From: Gammaproteobacteria bacterium
Lineage (GTDB): Bacteria > Pseudomonadota > Gammaproteobacteria > Methylococcales > Methylomonadaceae
Assembly: GCA_024511045.1 (NCBI GenBank)
Contig: JANEMG010000088.1
Coordinates: forward strand, 1 to 8,305
Direction of reading: 5' to 3'
DNA: 8,305 nt
Position numbers and translations under genes: made by a program. Shown one piece after another: positions 1 to 6,496 of the stretch (position 1 is its first letter; every line of letters begins with the position of its first letter). The notes under the pieces were generated by a model. The model searched no databases. It saw only the letters and a list, made by a program, of their open reading frames with translations, and was not told the DNA's origin.

Positions 1-77
1 TTACGAAGGTGTGGCGAAGCGGCACGGACGCAGGACGGCCGGGGCAATAATGGTTGTCGCGTTGGCGAGTCGATTTT

Positions 78-81
78 GGAG
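78..81 (+). promoter_or_regulatory. Ribosome binding site GGAG supporting the transporter start at 88
   Basis: GGAG lies six bases before the ATG at 88-90, ideal spacing for a Shine-Dalgarno site. It favours this ATG, which is in frame 1, over the upstream GTG at 11 and ATG at 50, which are in the frame of the following conserved region but would add an N-terminal extension not expected for this family. I see no convincing promoter in bases 1-77. Confidence 0.5.
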
Positions 82-87
82 ACTTGG

Positions 88-1454
88 ATGTCCCAAAATC
101 TATCACGAGGTAGCGACACGTTTGACCGCCCCGGTCGCCTCGACAACCATCCCCGAAGGCATCCCCTACATCGTCGCCAACGAGGCCGCGGAACGCTTCA
201 GCTACTATGGCATGCGCGCCATACTGGTGGTGTTCATGACCCGGTATCTGATGGACGCCGCCGGACAGCCGGCAGCCATGACGGAAAACGAGGCGCAGGG
301 CTATTTTCATCTGTTCGTTTCCGCCGTCTATTTCATGCCGCTGTTCGGCGCGCTGCTGGCGGATGGCGTGCTCGGCAAATACCGCACCATCATTTTTTTG
401 TCATTGATCTACTGCCTGGGCCACTTCGTCCTGGCCTTGGACCACACCCGCCTGGGGCTGCTCCTGGGGCAGGGATTGATCGCGATCGGCGCAGGCGGCA
501 TCAAACCCTGCGTGACATCGCACGTCGGCGACCAGTTCGGCGCCTCCAACCAGCAGCTGATGGCGCGGGTGTTCGGCTGGTTCTATTTCGCCATCAATCT
601 CGGCGCCTTTGCCGCGATGCTGCTCATCCCCTGGCTGCTGGCCCATCATGGCCCATCGGTGGCCTTTGCCTTGCCCGGCGTCCTGATGCTGCTGGCGACG
701 CTGGTGTTCTGGAATAGGTCGCTACCGCTTCGTGCACATCCCCCCGGCAGGCATGCATTTCGTGAAAACCATGCTCAGCCGCACCGGCCTCGGCACGCTG
801 GGCAAACTGGCCTCGATCTATGTTTTCACCGCCATGTTCTGGGCATTGTTCGAGCAGATTGGTTCCTCCTGGGTGCTGCAGGCGCAGAAAATGGACCGGC
901 ATCTGTTCGGCGTGGAATTGCTGCCCTCCCAGATACAGGCTGCCAACCCGCTGCTGATCATGCTGCTGACGCCGCTGTTCACCTATCTGGTCTATCCGGC
1001 TCTGAACCGGCTGCTGGAGATGACCGCGCTGCGCAAAATGGCCATGGGCATGTTCCTGACGGTGGCCGCCTTTGCCATCGCCGCCGGCATACAGATGCGC
1101 CTGGATGCGGGTTCGATACCGTCCATCGGCTGGCAGCTGCTGGCCTACGTGCTGCTGACGGCTGCGGAAGTGATGATTTCCATCACCTGCCTGGAATTCT
1201 CCTACACCCAGGCGCCCAATGCCATGAAATCCTTCATCATGGCCTTCTATTTCCTGTCCATCGCCATCGGCAACCTGTTCACCAGCGCCGTGAATTTCCT
1301 GATCCAGAATCCCGACGGCAGCAGCAAACTGGCCGGCGCCAGTTATTTCTGGTTCTTCACCCTGCTGATGCTGATCACCGCACTATTGTTTTTACTTGTG
1401 ATTCGCCGCTACCGGGAGAAGACCTACCTGCACGAGGAAAAACCTGCTTCGTGA
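88..1454 (+). pseudogene. POT/PTR2 family proton-dependent peptide transporter, frameshifted
   Basis: This is an inner-membrane major-facilitator protein of the proton-dependent oligopeptide transporter (POT) family, which imports di- and tripeptides with protons. The first conserved block (about 138-712, frame 2) has the ExxER motif in NEAAERFSYYGMRAIL and the second family signature FGWFYFAINLGAF. The second block (717-1454, frame 3) reads GRYRFVHIPPAG, then FWALFEQIGSSWVLQA and LEFSYTQAPNAMKS. The frames join at 710-717, where TGG-AATA-GGT has one base more than the expected Trp-Ile-Gly. A second extra base is likely near 135: the ATG at 88, with a good ribosome binding site, reads MSQNLSRGSDTFDRP in frame 1 and would continue into VASTTIPEGIPYIV after dropping one G in CCCCGG. 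Corrected, the protein would be about 454 residues, normal for this group. The family call is confident, the 713 shift strong, the 135 shift an inference. Sequencing error is the alternative to true decay. Confidence 0.85.
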
Positions 1455-1917
1455 AAAAATCGCCGGCTGCCATCCACGGCAGTTTCACACCCCTTTCTGA
1501 ACAAAGAAAAGTCAGTGGCAACATGCAACGGAATTTACAGCCCAAGGAATGATATTAGACGTTAGCCATAGAACTATGTTATCTGCCGCATACAGAATGG
1601 CAAATACCGCACACAACATCCACTCCAGACAGCCCCCATCCTGCAGCCATCGGCTTCGCAAGGCCTCCTGAACCGGCATGAATACTGCTTCAATATTTAA
1701 GCTAAAGAACTCAATAAGCTTATAGATACATAGTGAAATGCAGGGTTATGCCAGCGCAAGCACTTGCTCCCGCTGGGTGCTTGTAAATCCAAGACAGTGG
1801 CCGCCTTTAAACCCCGCACACTATTTCAACACAGAGATGTGCAGACCATTACCTATACCTTCAGTCTGTTCCGGTTCAGCGCCCGCCACGGAGTACTGCG
1901 CGCGCATCACCCGTGCT

Positions 1918-1943
1918 TGCCGGCAGCATACCTGCTGCCGGCA
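1918..1943. repeat. Perfect 11-bp inverted repeat with 4-base loop
   Basis: TGCCGGCAGCA (1918-1928) pairs perfectly with TGCTGCCGGCA (1933-1943) around the loop TACC. It is GC-rich and stable but has no T run on either strand, so it does not look like an intrinsic terminator. It ends eight bases before the proposed -35 box of the receptor gene, a position that suits a regulator site. A short REP-like palindrome is the main alternative. Confidence 0.75.
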
Positions 1944-1951
1944 CCCAGGAA

Positions 1952-1980
1952 TGGACACCCGAATTGATGCTTTGCATAGT
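1952..1980 (+). promoter_or_regulatory. Candidate sigma70 promoter of the receptor gene
   Basis: TGGACA (1952-1957, five of six matches to TTGACA) and CATAGT (1975-1980, four of six to TATAAT) are separated by 17 bases. Transcription would start near 1987, leaving a leader of about 35 bases before the ATG at 2022. No clear Fur-type operator overlaps it. Confidence 0.35.
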
Positions 1981-2010
1981 TTGCCAAAGCGGTACAAAAA
2001 ATAATGAAAA

Positions 2011-2016
2011 GAGGTG
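2011..2016 (+). promoter_or_regulatory. Ribosome binding site GAGGTG fixing the receptor start at 2022
   Basis: GAGGTG is five bases before the ATG at 2022-2024. An in-frame ATG at 2004 lies upstream of this site and has no comparable purine-rich sequence before it, so the 2022 start is preferred. Confidence 0.65.
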
Positions 2017-2021
2017 ACAAT

Positions 2022-2636
2022 ATGCATGAACACGCCTTCAAATACGCCTTGGCATTTTCCGGACTGGTGGTGATTTCCCCCGGTTTTGCGGAAACCGTTC
2101 CGGAAATGACCGATAATATCCTGTTGCCGGACATGGTGATCGAGGGGGAAATCATCCGGCCGGGCACCGTCGGCGTCAATCCCGGCCTCGGCGGCATCAA
2201 CGATGCCGCGACCCTGATGCGCCGCGTGCCGGGCGCCAATGTCAACAACAACGGCCCCCTGTCGGGCATCGCCCAGTACCGGGGAATGTTCGGAGATCGC
2301 GTCAATGTCATCTCCGATGGCACCAACTACAAACCCGCCTGTGCCAATGCCATGGATGCACCGTTGAGCCATGTGCCCGCTTCGTTGACCGAAACCCTCA
2401 ACGAGGTTCCCACGGCCGGCTATGCCTTCTTCAACCTGCGCGCGCAATATCGCCCGCAAAGCAACGCCCTGAAAGGATTGCAGATAGGCGCCGGAATCGA
2501 AAACATCTTCAACAAGGCCTACCGCACCCACCTCAGCGGCCTGAACCGCAGTCCTGTCAACGAGGGTACCCCGATCGGCGAACATCTTCCCGGCCCCGGT
2601 CGTAATTTCTATGTCACGTTGAGTTACGATTTGTAA
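2022..2636 (+). pseudogene. TonB-dependent outer-membrane receptor with large internal deletion
   Basis: A normal TonB-dependent receptor is a 22-strand outer-membrane barrel closed by an N-terminal plug and imports iron complexes or other scarce nutrients using TonB energy; this group is usually about 650-700 residues. Here only 204 residues remain in one open frame. Residues 1-23 look like a signal peptide ending in PGFA. Residues about 38-45 (LPDMVIEG) could be the TonB box. Plug sequence follows: DAATLMRRVPGANVN, then GIAQYRGMFGDRVNV. After LTETLNE (about residue 128, base 2405) it jumps to the barrel's end: VPTAGYAFFNLRAQY, IGAGIENIFNKAYRTHL and the terminal aromatic-rich strand GRNFYVTLSYDL. 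The rest of the plug and most of the barrel are missing, so transport is not credible. The start, frame and stop are intact, so a small secreted protein could still be made. The identity is confident; genuine deletion versus assembly collapse cannot be settled here. Confidence 0.85.
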
Positions 2637-2651
2637 CGAGCAGTGCACAGC

Positions 2652-2707
2652 TCCGGGTGGCGCAAGATTGACGGTGATCGAGCCAGCGCCTCGATGCGCC
2701 ACCCGGA
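2652..2707. repeat. 13-bp-stem hairpin with nested inner hairpin
   Basis: TCCGGGTGGCGCA (2652-2664) is perfectly complementary to TGCGCCACCCGGA (2695-2707). Inside the 30-base loop, TCGAG (2678-2682) pairs with CTCGA (2690-2694), stacking directly on the 3' arm. It lies 15 bases after the receptor stop and has no T run, so it is not a classical intrinsic terminator. It could stabilise the 3' end of the receptor message, act as a REP-like element, or partly isolate the operon from upstream transcription. Confidence 0.75.
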
Positions 2708-2760
2708 ATTCGGACAGCGGCGATTTGCTGTGAACAGCTATCGAAGCTTTGCCCCCCGTC

Positions 2761-2789
2761 TTGATAGCAGGGGCCGATAAGGTTATCAT
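2761..2789 (+). promoter_or_regulatory. Sigma70 promoter of the Ton operon
   Basis: TTGATA (2761-2766, five of six matches to TTGACA) and TATCAT (2784-2789, five of six to TATAAT) are separated by exactly 17 bases. Transcription would start near 2796, about 33 bases before the ATG at 2829. This is the best promoter match seen in the window and lies directly before the first gene of the operon. Confidence 0.6.
2776..2787. promoter_or_regulatory. Inverted repeat GATAA-GG-TTATC overlapping the -10 box
   Basis: GATAA (2776-2780) and TTATC (2783-2787) form a short dyad across the end of the promoter spacer and the start of the -10 box, the classic place for a repressor. The half-sites resemble those of Fur (GATAAT...ATTATC), and Ton operons are commonly Fur-repressed, but the dyad is one base shorter than the Fur core and lacks its central AT-rich part. 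Iron-responsive control is therefore an inference. Confidence 0.4.
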
Positions 2790-2828
2790 CATCCGTTTGC
2801 CATTCAGTTTTCAATTTGAGAAGTATCT

Positions 2829-3602
2829 ATGTTTTCTTCGCGCCAAACCATAACCAGGCTGATTCTGGCCGCCGCATGTTGCACTGCGATGCCCGTTCAT
2901 GCCGAGGCATTGAATCAGGCCATCAAAGCTGATCTGGCGACCACCGAAGCGGCCATCCGCTCGCAAAAAAAAATCGACCGCGTCAGTGACCAGACACAGA
3001 AGCTGCTGGAGGAGTATCGGGTAGCGACCCGGCAGACGGAAACCCTGCAGGTCTACAACCGTTATTTGCAGGATCTGCTCGAGTCCCAGCAACAGGAAAA
3101 GCTATCGCTGCAGCGGCAGCTCGAGGAAATCGAAACCACCCAGCGGGAAATACTGCCGCTGGCGCTGCGCATGCTGGACAGCCTGGAAGACTTCATCAGG
3201 CTGGACATGCCCTTTCTCCCCGAAGAACGCGGACAGCGCCTGAAAAAGCTGCAGCAGATGATCAAGCGGGCGGATGTCACCAATGCCGAAAAATTCCGGC
3301 GCATCCTGGAGGCCTTTCAGATCGAGAATGACTATGGCAATACCATCGAGGCCTACCGGGGGGGGCTGGAACTGAATGGCTCGAAAAATTCCGTCGATTT
3401 TCTGCGCCTGGGGCGTCTGGCCCTGTATTATCAGCGCCTGGACGGCAGTGAAACCGGCTACTGGAGCAAGGAACAGAAACGTTGGGAAAAACTGCCCGAT
3501 CATTACCGGCAAACCATCCGCACCGGACTGCGCATTGCCCGCAAGGAAATGGCGCCGGACCTGCTGGTCGTGCCGCTGCCGGCAGCGGAGGACGCAAAAT
3601 GA
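2829..3602 (+). CDS. DUF3450 periplasmic protein, first gene of the Ton operon
   Basis: This 257-residue protein matches the DUF3450 family, found almost always just upstream of TtpC-type Ton genes; its biochemical role is not established. Residues 1-25 form a signal peptide (hydrophobic RLILAAACCTAM, then PVHA before the likely cut), so the mature protein should be periplasmic. About residues 28-110 are rich in Glu, Gln, Lys, Arg and Leu with heptad-like spacing and should form a long coiled coil. The C-terminal half has family-typical elements: DMPFLPEERGQRL, VDFLRLGRLALYYQ, two Trp-centred segments (YWSKEQKRW) and a tail with APDLLVVPLP. The ATG at 2829 follows GAGAAG with five bases between. 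Its stop overlaps the ttpC start (ATGA), suggesting translational coupling. A helper for the TtpC periplasmic domain is a reasonable inference. A run of nine A at 2965-2973 lies in the coding sequence without breaking the frame. Confidence 0.88.
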   Translation: MFSSRQTITRLILAAACCTAMPVHAEALNQAIKADLATTEAAIRSQKKIDRVSDQTQKLLEEYRVATRQTETLQVYNRYLQDLLESQQQEKLSLQRQLEEIETTQREILPLALRMLDSLEDFIRLDMPFLPEERGQRLKKLQQMIKRADVTNAEKFRRILEAFQIENDYGNTIEAYRGGLELNGSKNSVDFLRLGRLALYYQRLDGSETGYWSKEQKRWEKLPDHYRQTIRTGLRIARKEMAPDLLVVPLPAAEDAK

Positions 3603-4933
3603 ACAGAATGGTACTGATTGTCGCCGGACTGCTGTTAATCAACACCGCCTGGGCGGAACACCTGGATCTCGACCAACTGCTGCGGGACGTGAAAAAATCC
3701 CAGGGCATCGAAGGCAGAATCAACCGGCAAAGGGAAGCCCGCTTCCTTGCCGAAAAAAACAGACAGCAGCAATTGCTGGCAGAGGCGAAAGCGGCGCTGG
3801 CCAGGGCGGAAGCGCGGAGCAGTACGCTGAAATCCCAACTGGACGCCAACGAACAGGGACTCACCATTCTGGAGACGGAACTCAACGAGCGCAGCGGCAT
3901 ACTGGGTGAACTGCTGGGCGTCGCCAAACAGGCGGCCGGAGACCTGAGCGTCGAGCTGCATCAGTCCCTGGTTTCAGCACAGTTCCCGGATCGCGGCGTG
4001 GCCCTGGAAAAAATCGCCGACAGCAAGGCGCTGCCCACGATCGAACAACTGGAAACACTGTGGTTCAACCTGCTGCAGGAAATGACCGAGTCCGGCAAGG
4101 TGGTCCGCTTCGACACGGAGATCCTGGCGGCGACCGGTGAGCCGCAAAGCGCTGAAGTGGTCAGAATCGGCACCTTCAACGCTCTGAGCGGCGGCAAATA
4201 TCTGCGCTACCTGCCGGAAACCGGAAAACTGGTGGAACTTGCCCGCCAGCCCGAAGGCAGATACCTCGATCTGGCGGAGGACTTCATCGCCGCAAAACAG
4301 GGGCAGCGTGTCGATATCGGCATCGACCCGACCCGCGGGGTGCTGCTCAGTCTGCTGATTCAAAAACCGGACCTGCTGGAGCGCATTCAACAGGGCGGCA
4401 TTATCGGCTACATCATTCTCCTGTTGGGTGCCGTGGGCTTTGTGGTGGCGATCATACGCCTGCTGCAGCTGTACAGCACCGGCCGGAAAATGGATCAGCA
4501 ATTGTACGATCTGCAGTCCGCCAATACCGACAACCCGTTGGGACGGGTGATTCTGGCCAGCGAGCAAAGTCTGGCGGGTAACCTGGAAAACCTGGAACTG
4601 ATGCTCGACGAGGCCATCACCCAGGAGGTACCGAAACTGGAAAAGGGCTTGCCGATGATCAAACTGCTGGCCGGGGTCGCCCCCCTGCTGGGCCTGCTGG
4701 GCACGGTAACCGGCATGATCGCCACCTTCCAGGCCATCAGCCTGTTTGGTACCGGGGACCCGAAGCTGATGGCCAGCGGCATCTCCCAGGCGCTGGTCAC
4801 GACCATGCTAGGGCTGATGGTCGCCATCCCGCTATTGTTTCTGCACAGCCTGCTGGCCTCCCGCAGCCGCGCCCTGGTGCAGATCCTCGATGAACAGTCG
4901 GCGGGACTGATCAGCCGTATCGCGGGAAAATAA
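3599..4933 (+). CDS. ttpC: TtpC-like MotA/TolQ/ExbB family protein with long periplasmic domain
   Basis: This 444-residue protein belongs to the MotA/TolQ/ExbB proton-channel family but is over twice the usual ExbB length. Residues 1-19 are a signal peptide (ending NTAWA). Residues about 25-100 are a charged coiled coil, and the periplasmic domain runs to about 260. The first membrane helix is near 267-290 (IIGYIILLLGAVGFVVAIIR). The ExbB-like core follows, with GVAPLLGLLGTVTGMIATF near 358-376 and QALVTTMLGLMVAIPLLFL near 395-413, including the conserved Gly-Thr and Thr-Thr positions lining the channel in the family. In Vibrio, TtpC is required along with ExbB2, ExbD2 and TonB2 for iron-siderophore uptake; the same role is inferred here. 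The open frame extends back to 3482, but the ATG at 3599, overlapping the DUF3450 stop, gives the signal peptide and is chosen. The stop abuts the exbB start. Confidence 0.9.
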   Translation: MNRMVLIVAGLLLINTAWAEHLDLDQLLRDVKKSQGIEGRINRQREARFLAEKNRQQQLLAEAKAALARAEARSSTLKSQLDANEQGLTILETELNERSGILGELLGVAKQAAGDLSVELHQSLVSAQFPDRGVALEKIADSKALPTIEQLETLWFNLLQEMTESGKVVRFDTEILAATGEPQSAEVVRIGTFNALSGGKYLRYLPETGKLVELARQPEGRYLDLAEDFIAAKQGQRVDIGIDPTRGVLLSLLIQKPDLLERIQQGGIIGYIILLLGAVGFVVAIIRLLQLYSTGRKMDQQLYDLQSANTDNPLGRVILASEQSLAGNLENLELMLDEAITQEVPKLEKGLPMIKLLAGVAPLLGLLGTVTGMIATFQAISLFGTGDPKLMASGISQALVTTMLGLMVAIPLLFLHSLLASRSRALVQILDEQSAGLISRIAGK

Positions 4934-5446
4934 ATGCAGTTGTTCGAGGCGCTGCGCACTTTCATGCAGGCCGGCGGCGGCGTGCTCTGGGTCATCCTGC
5001 TGGTTTCCATTGTTCTCTGGGCATTGATTTTGGAACGCTTCCTGTTTTTTTACCAGTCTTACCCGAATCTCCGGGAAAACTGTCTGCGGCAATGGCGAGA
5101 GCGCAGCGACAAGAGTTCGAAGCAGGCTTTCGCCATCCGCAAATGCCTTATTTCCGAGGCCAGACTGGAAATGCAGAATTCCGTGCTGGTAATCCGCATG
5201 CTGGTTGCCCTGTGCCCCATGCTGGGCCTGCTGGGCACCGTCGTGGGCATGATCCATGTCTTCGACGTGATGGCCGTGACCGGCACCGGCAACGCCAGGG
5301 CCATGGCCTCCGGCGTGTCCCGTGCCACCATCACCACCATGGCCGGCATGGTGGTCGCCATCGCCGGCCTGTATTGCAGCAGGCTCATCGACGACCGCAT
5401 CAACGTGGAAATCCACAAGCTGTCCGATTTATTGAAATTTCACTGA
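4934..5446 (+). CDS. exbB: ExbB biopolymer transport protein (short, TonB2 type)
   Basis: ExbB forms the pentameric inner-membrane channel that, with ExbD, uses the proton gradient to energise TonB. The 170-residue protein has three membrane helices: about 16-38 (GVLWVILLVSIVLWALI followed by ERFLFF), 84-112 with the family motif GLLGTVVGMIHVFDVM, and 126-148 (GVSRATITTMAGMVVAIAGLY). The conserved channel Thr residues are present in GTVVG and ATITTM. It is shorter than the E. coli protein (about 244 residues), with a reduced cytoplasmic loop of about 45 residues, as usual for the ExbB2 group. The ATG directly follows the ttpC stop (TAA-ATG), with only a weak GGGA upstream, so translation probably depends on ribosomes finishing ttpC. 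Confidence 0.93.
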   Translation: MQLFEALRTFMQAGGGVLWVILLVSIVLWALILERFLFFYQSYPNLRENCLRQWRERSDKSSKQAFAIRKCLISEARLEMQNSVLVIRMLVALCPMLGLLGTVVGMIHVFDVMAVTGTGNARAMASGVSRATITTMAGMVVAIAGLYCSRLIDDRINVEIHKLSDLLKFH

Positions 5447-5456
5447 AGAGAAGATC

Positions 5457-5870
5457 ATGCGCCGCAGAAGCAGCCGTTCCAGTATCGAGCAAAATCCGGA
5501 AATCGATATGACACCGATGCTGGATATCGTTTTTATCATGCTGATTTTTTTTATCGTCACGACCTCCTTCGTCAAGGAGTCGGGCATCAATGTCAACCGC
5601 CCCACCGCGCAGACGGCGCAGACCAAGGAACGGGCGCACATCATCGTCTCCATCAAGTCCAACGGTGAAGTATGGATTGACAAGCGCGCCGTCGACATTC
5701 GCGCCATCCGGGCGAATATCGCCAGGCTGCATGCGGAAAACCCGCTGGGTTCGGTGATCATCGCCGCGGACCGCGACACTCATGTACACGTACTGGTACA
5801 GGTGATGGATCAGGTGCGTCTGGCGGGCATCAGCAATGCCTCCATCGCCACCGAGACGGAATCGAAGTGA
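5457..5870 (+). CDS. exbD: ExbD biopolymer transport protein
   Basis: ExbD is the second Ton motor component, with one membrane helix inside the ExbB channel and a periplasmic domain that contacts TonB. The 137-residue protein has a short basic cytoplasmic N-terminus (MRRRSSRSS), the family signature IDMTPMLDIVFIMLIFFIV with the essential proton-carrying Asp at residue 23, and a periplasmic domain of about 95 residues with the typical HIIVSIKSNGEVWID and VIIAADRDTHVHVLVQVMD segments. The start has a GAGAAG ribosome site in the 10-base gap after exbB, the only intergenic gap in the operon. The stop overlaps the tonB GTG start. A run of eight T at 5545-5552 in the helix region does not disturb the frame. 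Confidence 0.95.
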   Translation: MRRRSSRSSIEQNPEIDMTPMLDIVFIMLIFFIVTTSFVKESGINVNRPTAQTAQTKERAHIIVSIKSNGEVWIDKRAVDIRAIRANIARLHAENPLGSVIIAADRDTHVHVLVQVMDQVRLAGISNASIATETESK

Positions 5871-6496
5871 TCCGCCTGCTTTCGGCATTGCTGCTCGGCC
5901 TGGTCGTGTCGCTGGGGCTGTTCTGGCTGATGCAGTATATGACCATGAACAACAAGACGGGGCTGAAACCTACCGATAATATTCGCATGGTGGAATTTGT
6001 CCGCCTGAAGCGGGAAACCCGGCTGCAGACCAAAGACCGGAAACGGCCGGAGCCGCCCAAACCGAAGAAGCGGCCCCCTCCGCCAAAAATGCAGGTGGCC
6101 AATCCCCAGGTGGCGAGGCATAACGTGCCGGCCATCGATATGCCCAACCTGGACATTCCACTGTCGGCCGGACGCTTTTCCGGACCGCTGCTTCCCGGTG
6201 TCAGGATGGGGGTCGGCAAGATCAGCAGCAACGTCATCCCGCTGGTGCGGGTGCCTCCGCGTTATCCCATGCGCGCTGCCAGGCGCCGCATCGAGGGCTG
6301 GGTGAAAGTGGAATTCACCATAACCGAAACCGGCAGCGTCAAGGACGCCGTGGTCGTGGAAGCACAGCCCAGTGACATTTTCAACCGCGCGGCACTCAGG
6401 GCCATCGCCAAGTGGAAGTTCAAACCCAAAGTGATCGATGGCGAGGCATTCGAGCAGCGCGCCGTGCAGGTCCTGCAATTCAAACTGAACAAATGA
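5867..6496 (+). CDS. tonB: TonB energy transducer (short, TonB2 type)
   Basis: TonB is anchored in the inner membrane, is energised by ExbB/ExbD and pulls on the TonB box of outer-membrane receptors. This 209-residue protein has an N-terminal anchor (about residues 4-24, LLSALLLGLVVSLGLFWLMQ), a short Lys/Arg/Pro linker (about 58-74, PEPPKPKKRPPPPK) and a C-terminal TonB domain (about 130-209) with PPRYPMRAARRRIEGWVKV, the GSVKDAVVVEAQP turn and AIAKWKFKPKV. The linker is much shorter than in E. coli TonB, and the anchor lacks the His found in the E. coli one; as I recall, both are normal in the TonB2 branch. Translation probably starts at GTG 5867, overlapping the exbD stop as GTGA; with fMet at this position the N-terminus reads (M)IRLLSALLLG. 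Its stop overlaps the next gene as ATGA. Confidence 0.93.
   Translation: MIRLLSALLLGLVVSLGLFWLMQYMTMNNKTGLKPTDNIRMVEFVRLKRETRLQTKDRKRPEPPKPKKRPPPPKMQVANPQVARHNVPAIDMPNLDIPLSAGRFSGPLLPGVRMGVGKISSNVIPLVRVPPRYPMRAARRRIEGWVKVEFTITETGSVKDAVVVEAQPSDIFNRAALRAIAKWKFKPKVIDGEAFEQRAVQVLQFKLNK

Larger units (their letters stand above)
1455..2021. other. Long intergenic region without a convincing gene
   Basis: These 567 bases separate the transporter from the receptor remnant. Open frames exist (for example 1738-2004), but their products are rich in Cys, Arg, Pro and Thr, have no recognisable domain and no good ribosome binding site. A weak hairpin GCTGCC/GGCAGT (1466-1471 with 1478-1483) sits just past the transporter stop but lacks a proper T tract, so it is a poor terminator. 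An AT-rich stretch at 1690-1737 could hold a promoter, but I find no well-spaced pair of boxes in it. The distal part holds the hairpin and promoter listed separately. Confidence 0.6.

Noticed and set aside
732..1454. Separate 240-residue membrane protein starting at 732
   Set aside because: The sequence is the C-terminal half of the POT transporter. The conserved GRYRFVH segment lies upstream of this ATG in the same frame, so it is a frameshift product and not an independent gene.
1466..1483. Intrinsic terminator after the transporter
   Set aside because: The stem is only six base pairs with one wobble, and the following sequence is TTCACACCCC, not a T run.
1751..1783. H-type pseudoknot
   Set aside because: The two stems abut with no connecting loop bases, which is not sterically reasonable for a true pseudoknot; they are better seen as alternative hairpins.
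1738..2004. Possible 88-residue protein upstream of the receptor
   Set aside because: No domain, odd Cys/Arg/Pro-rich composition, no ribosome binding site, and it overlaps a strong hairpin and the receptor promoter candidate.
2776..2787. Canonical Fur box
   Set aside because: The half-sites resemble Fur, but the dyad has two central bases (GG) and is one base shorter than the standard core, so I report only a generic operator candidate.
1821..2792. 323-codon open frame on the minus strand
   Set aside because: It is antisense to the receptor remnant, whose plug and barrel motifs, signal peptide and ribosome site are clear. The minus-strand translation has no recognisable domain.
3482..3598. 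Upstream extension of ttpC to 3482
   Set aside because: The extra 39 codons overlap the DUF3450 gene in another frame, have no family similarity and would bury the signal peptide that starts at 3599.
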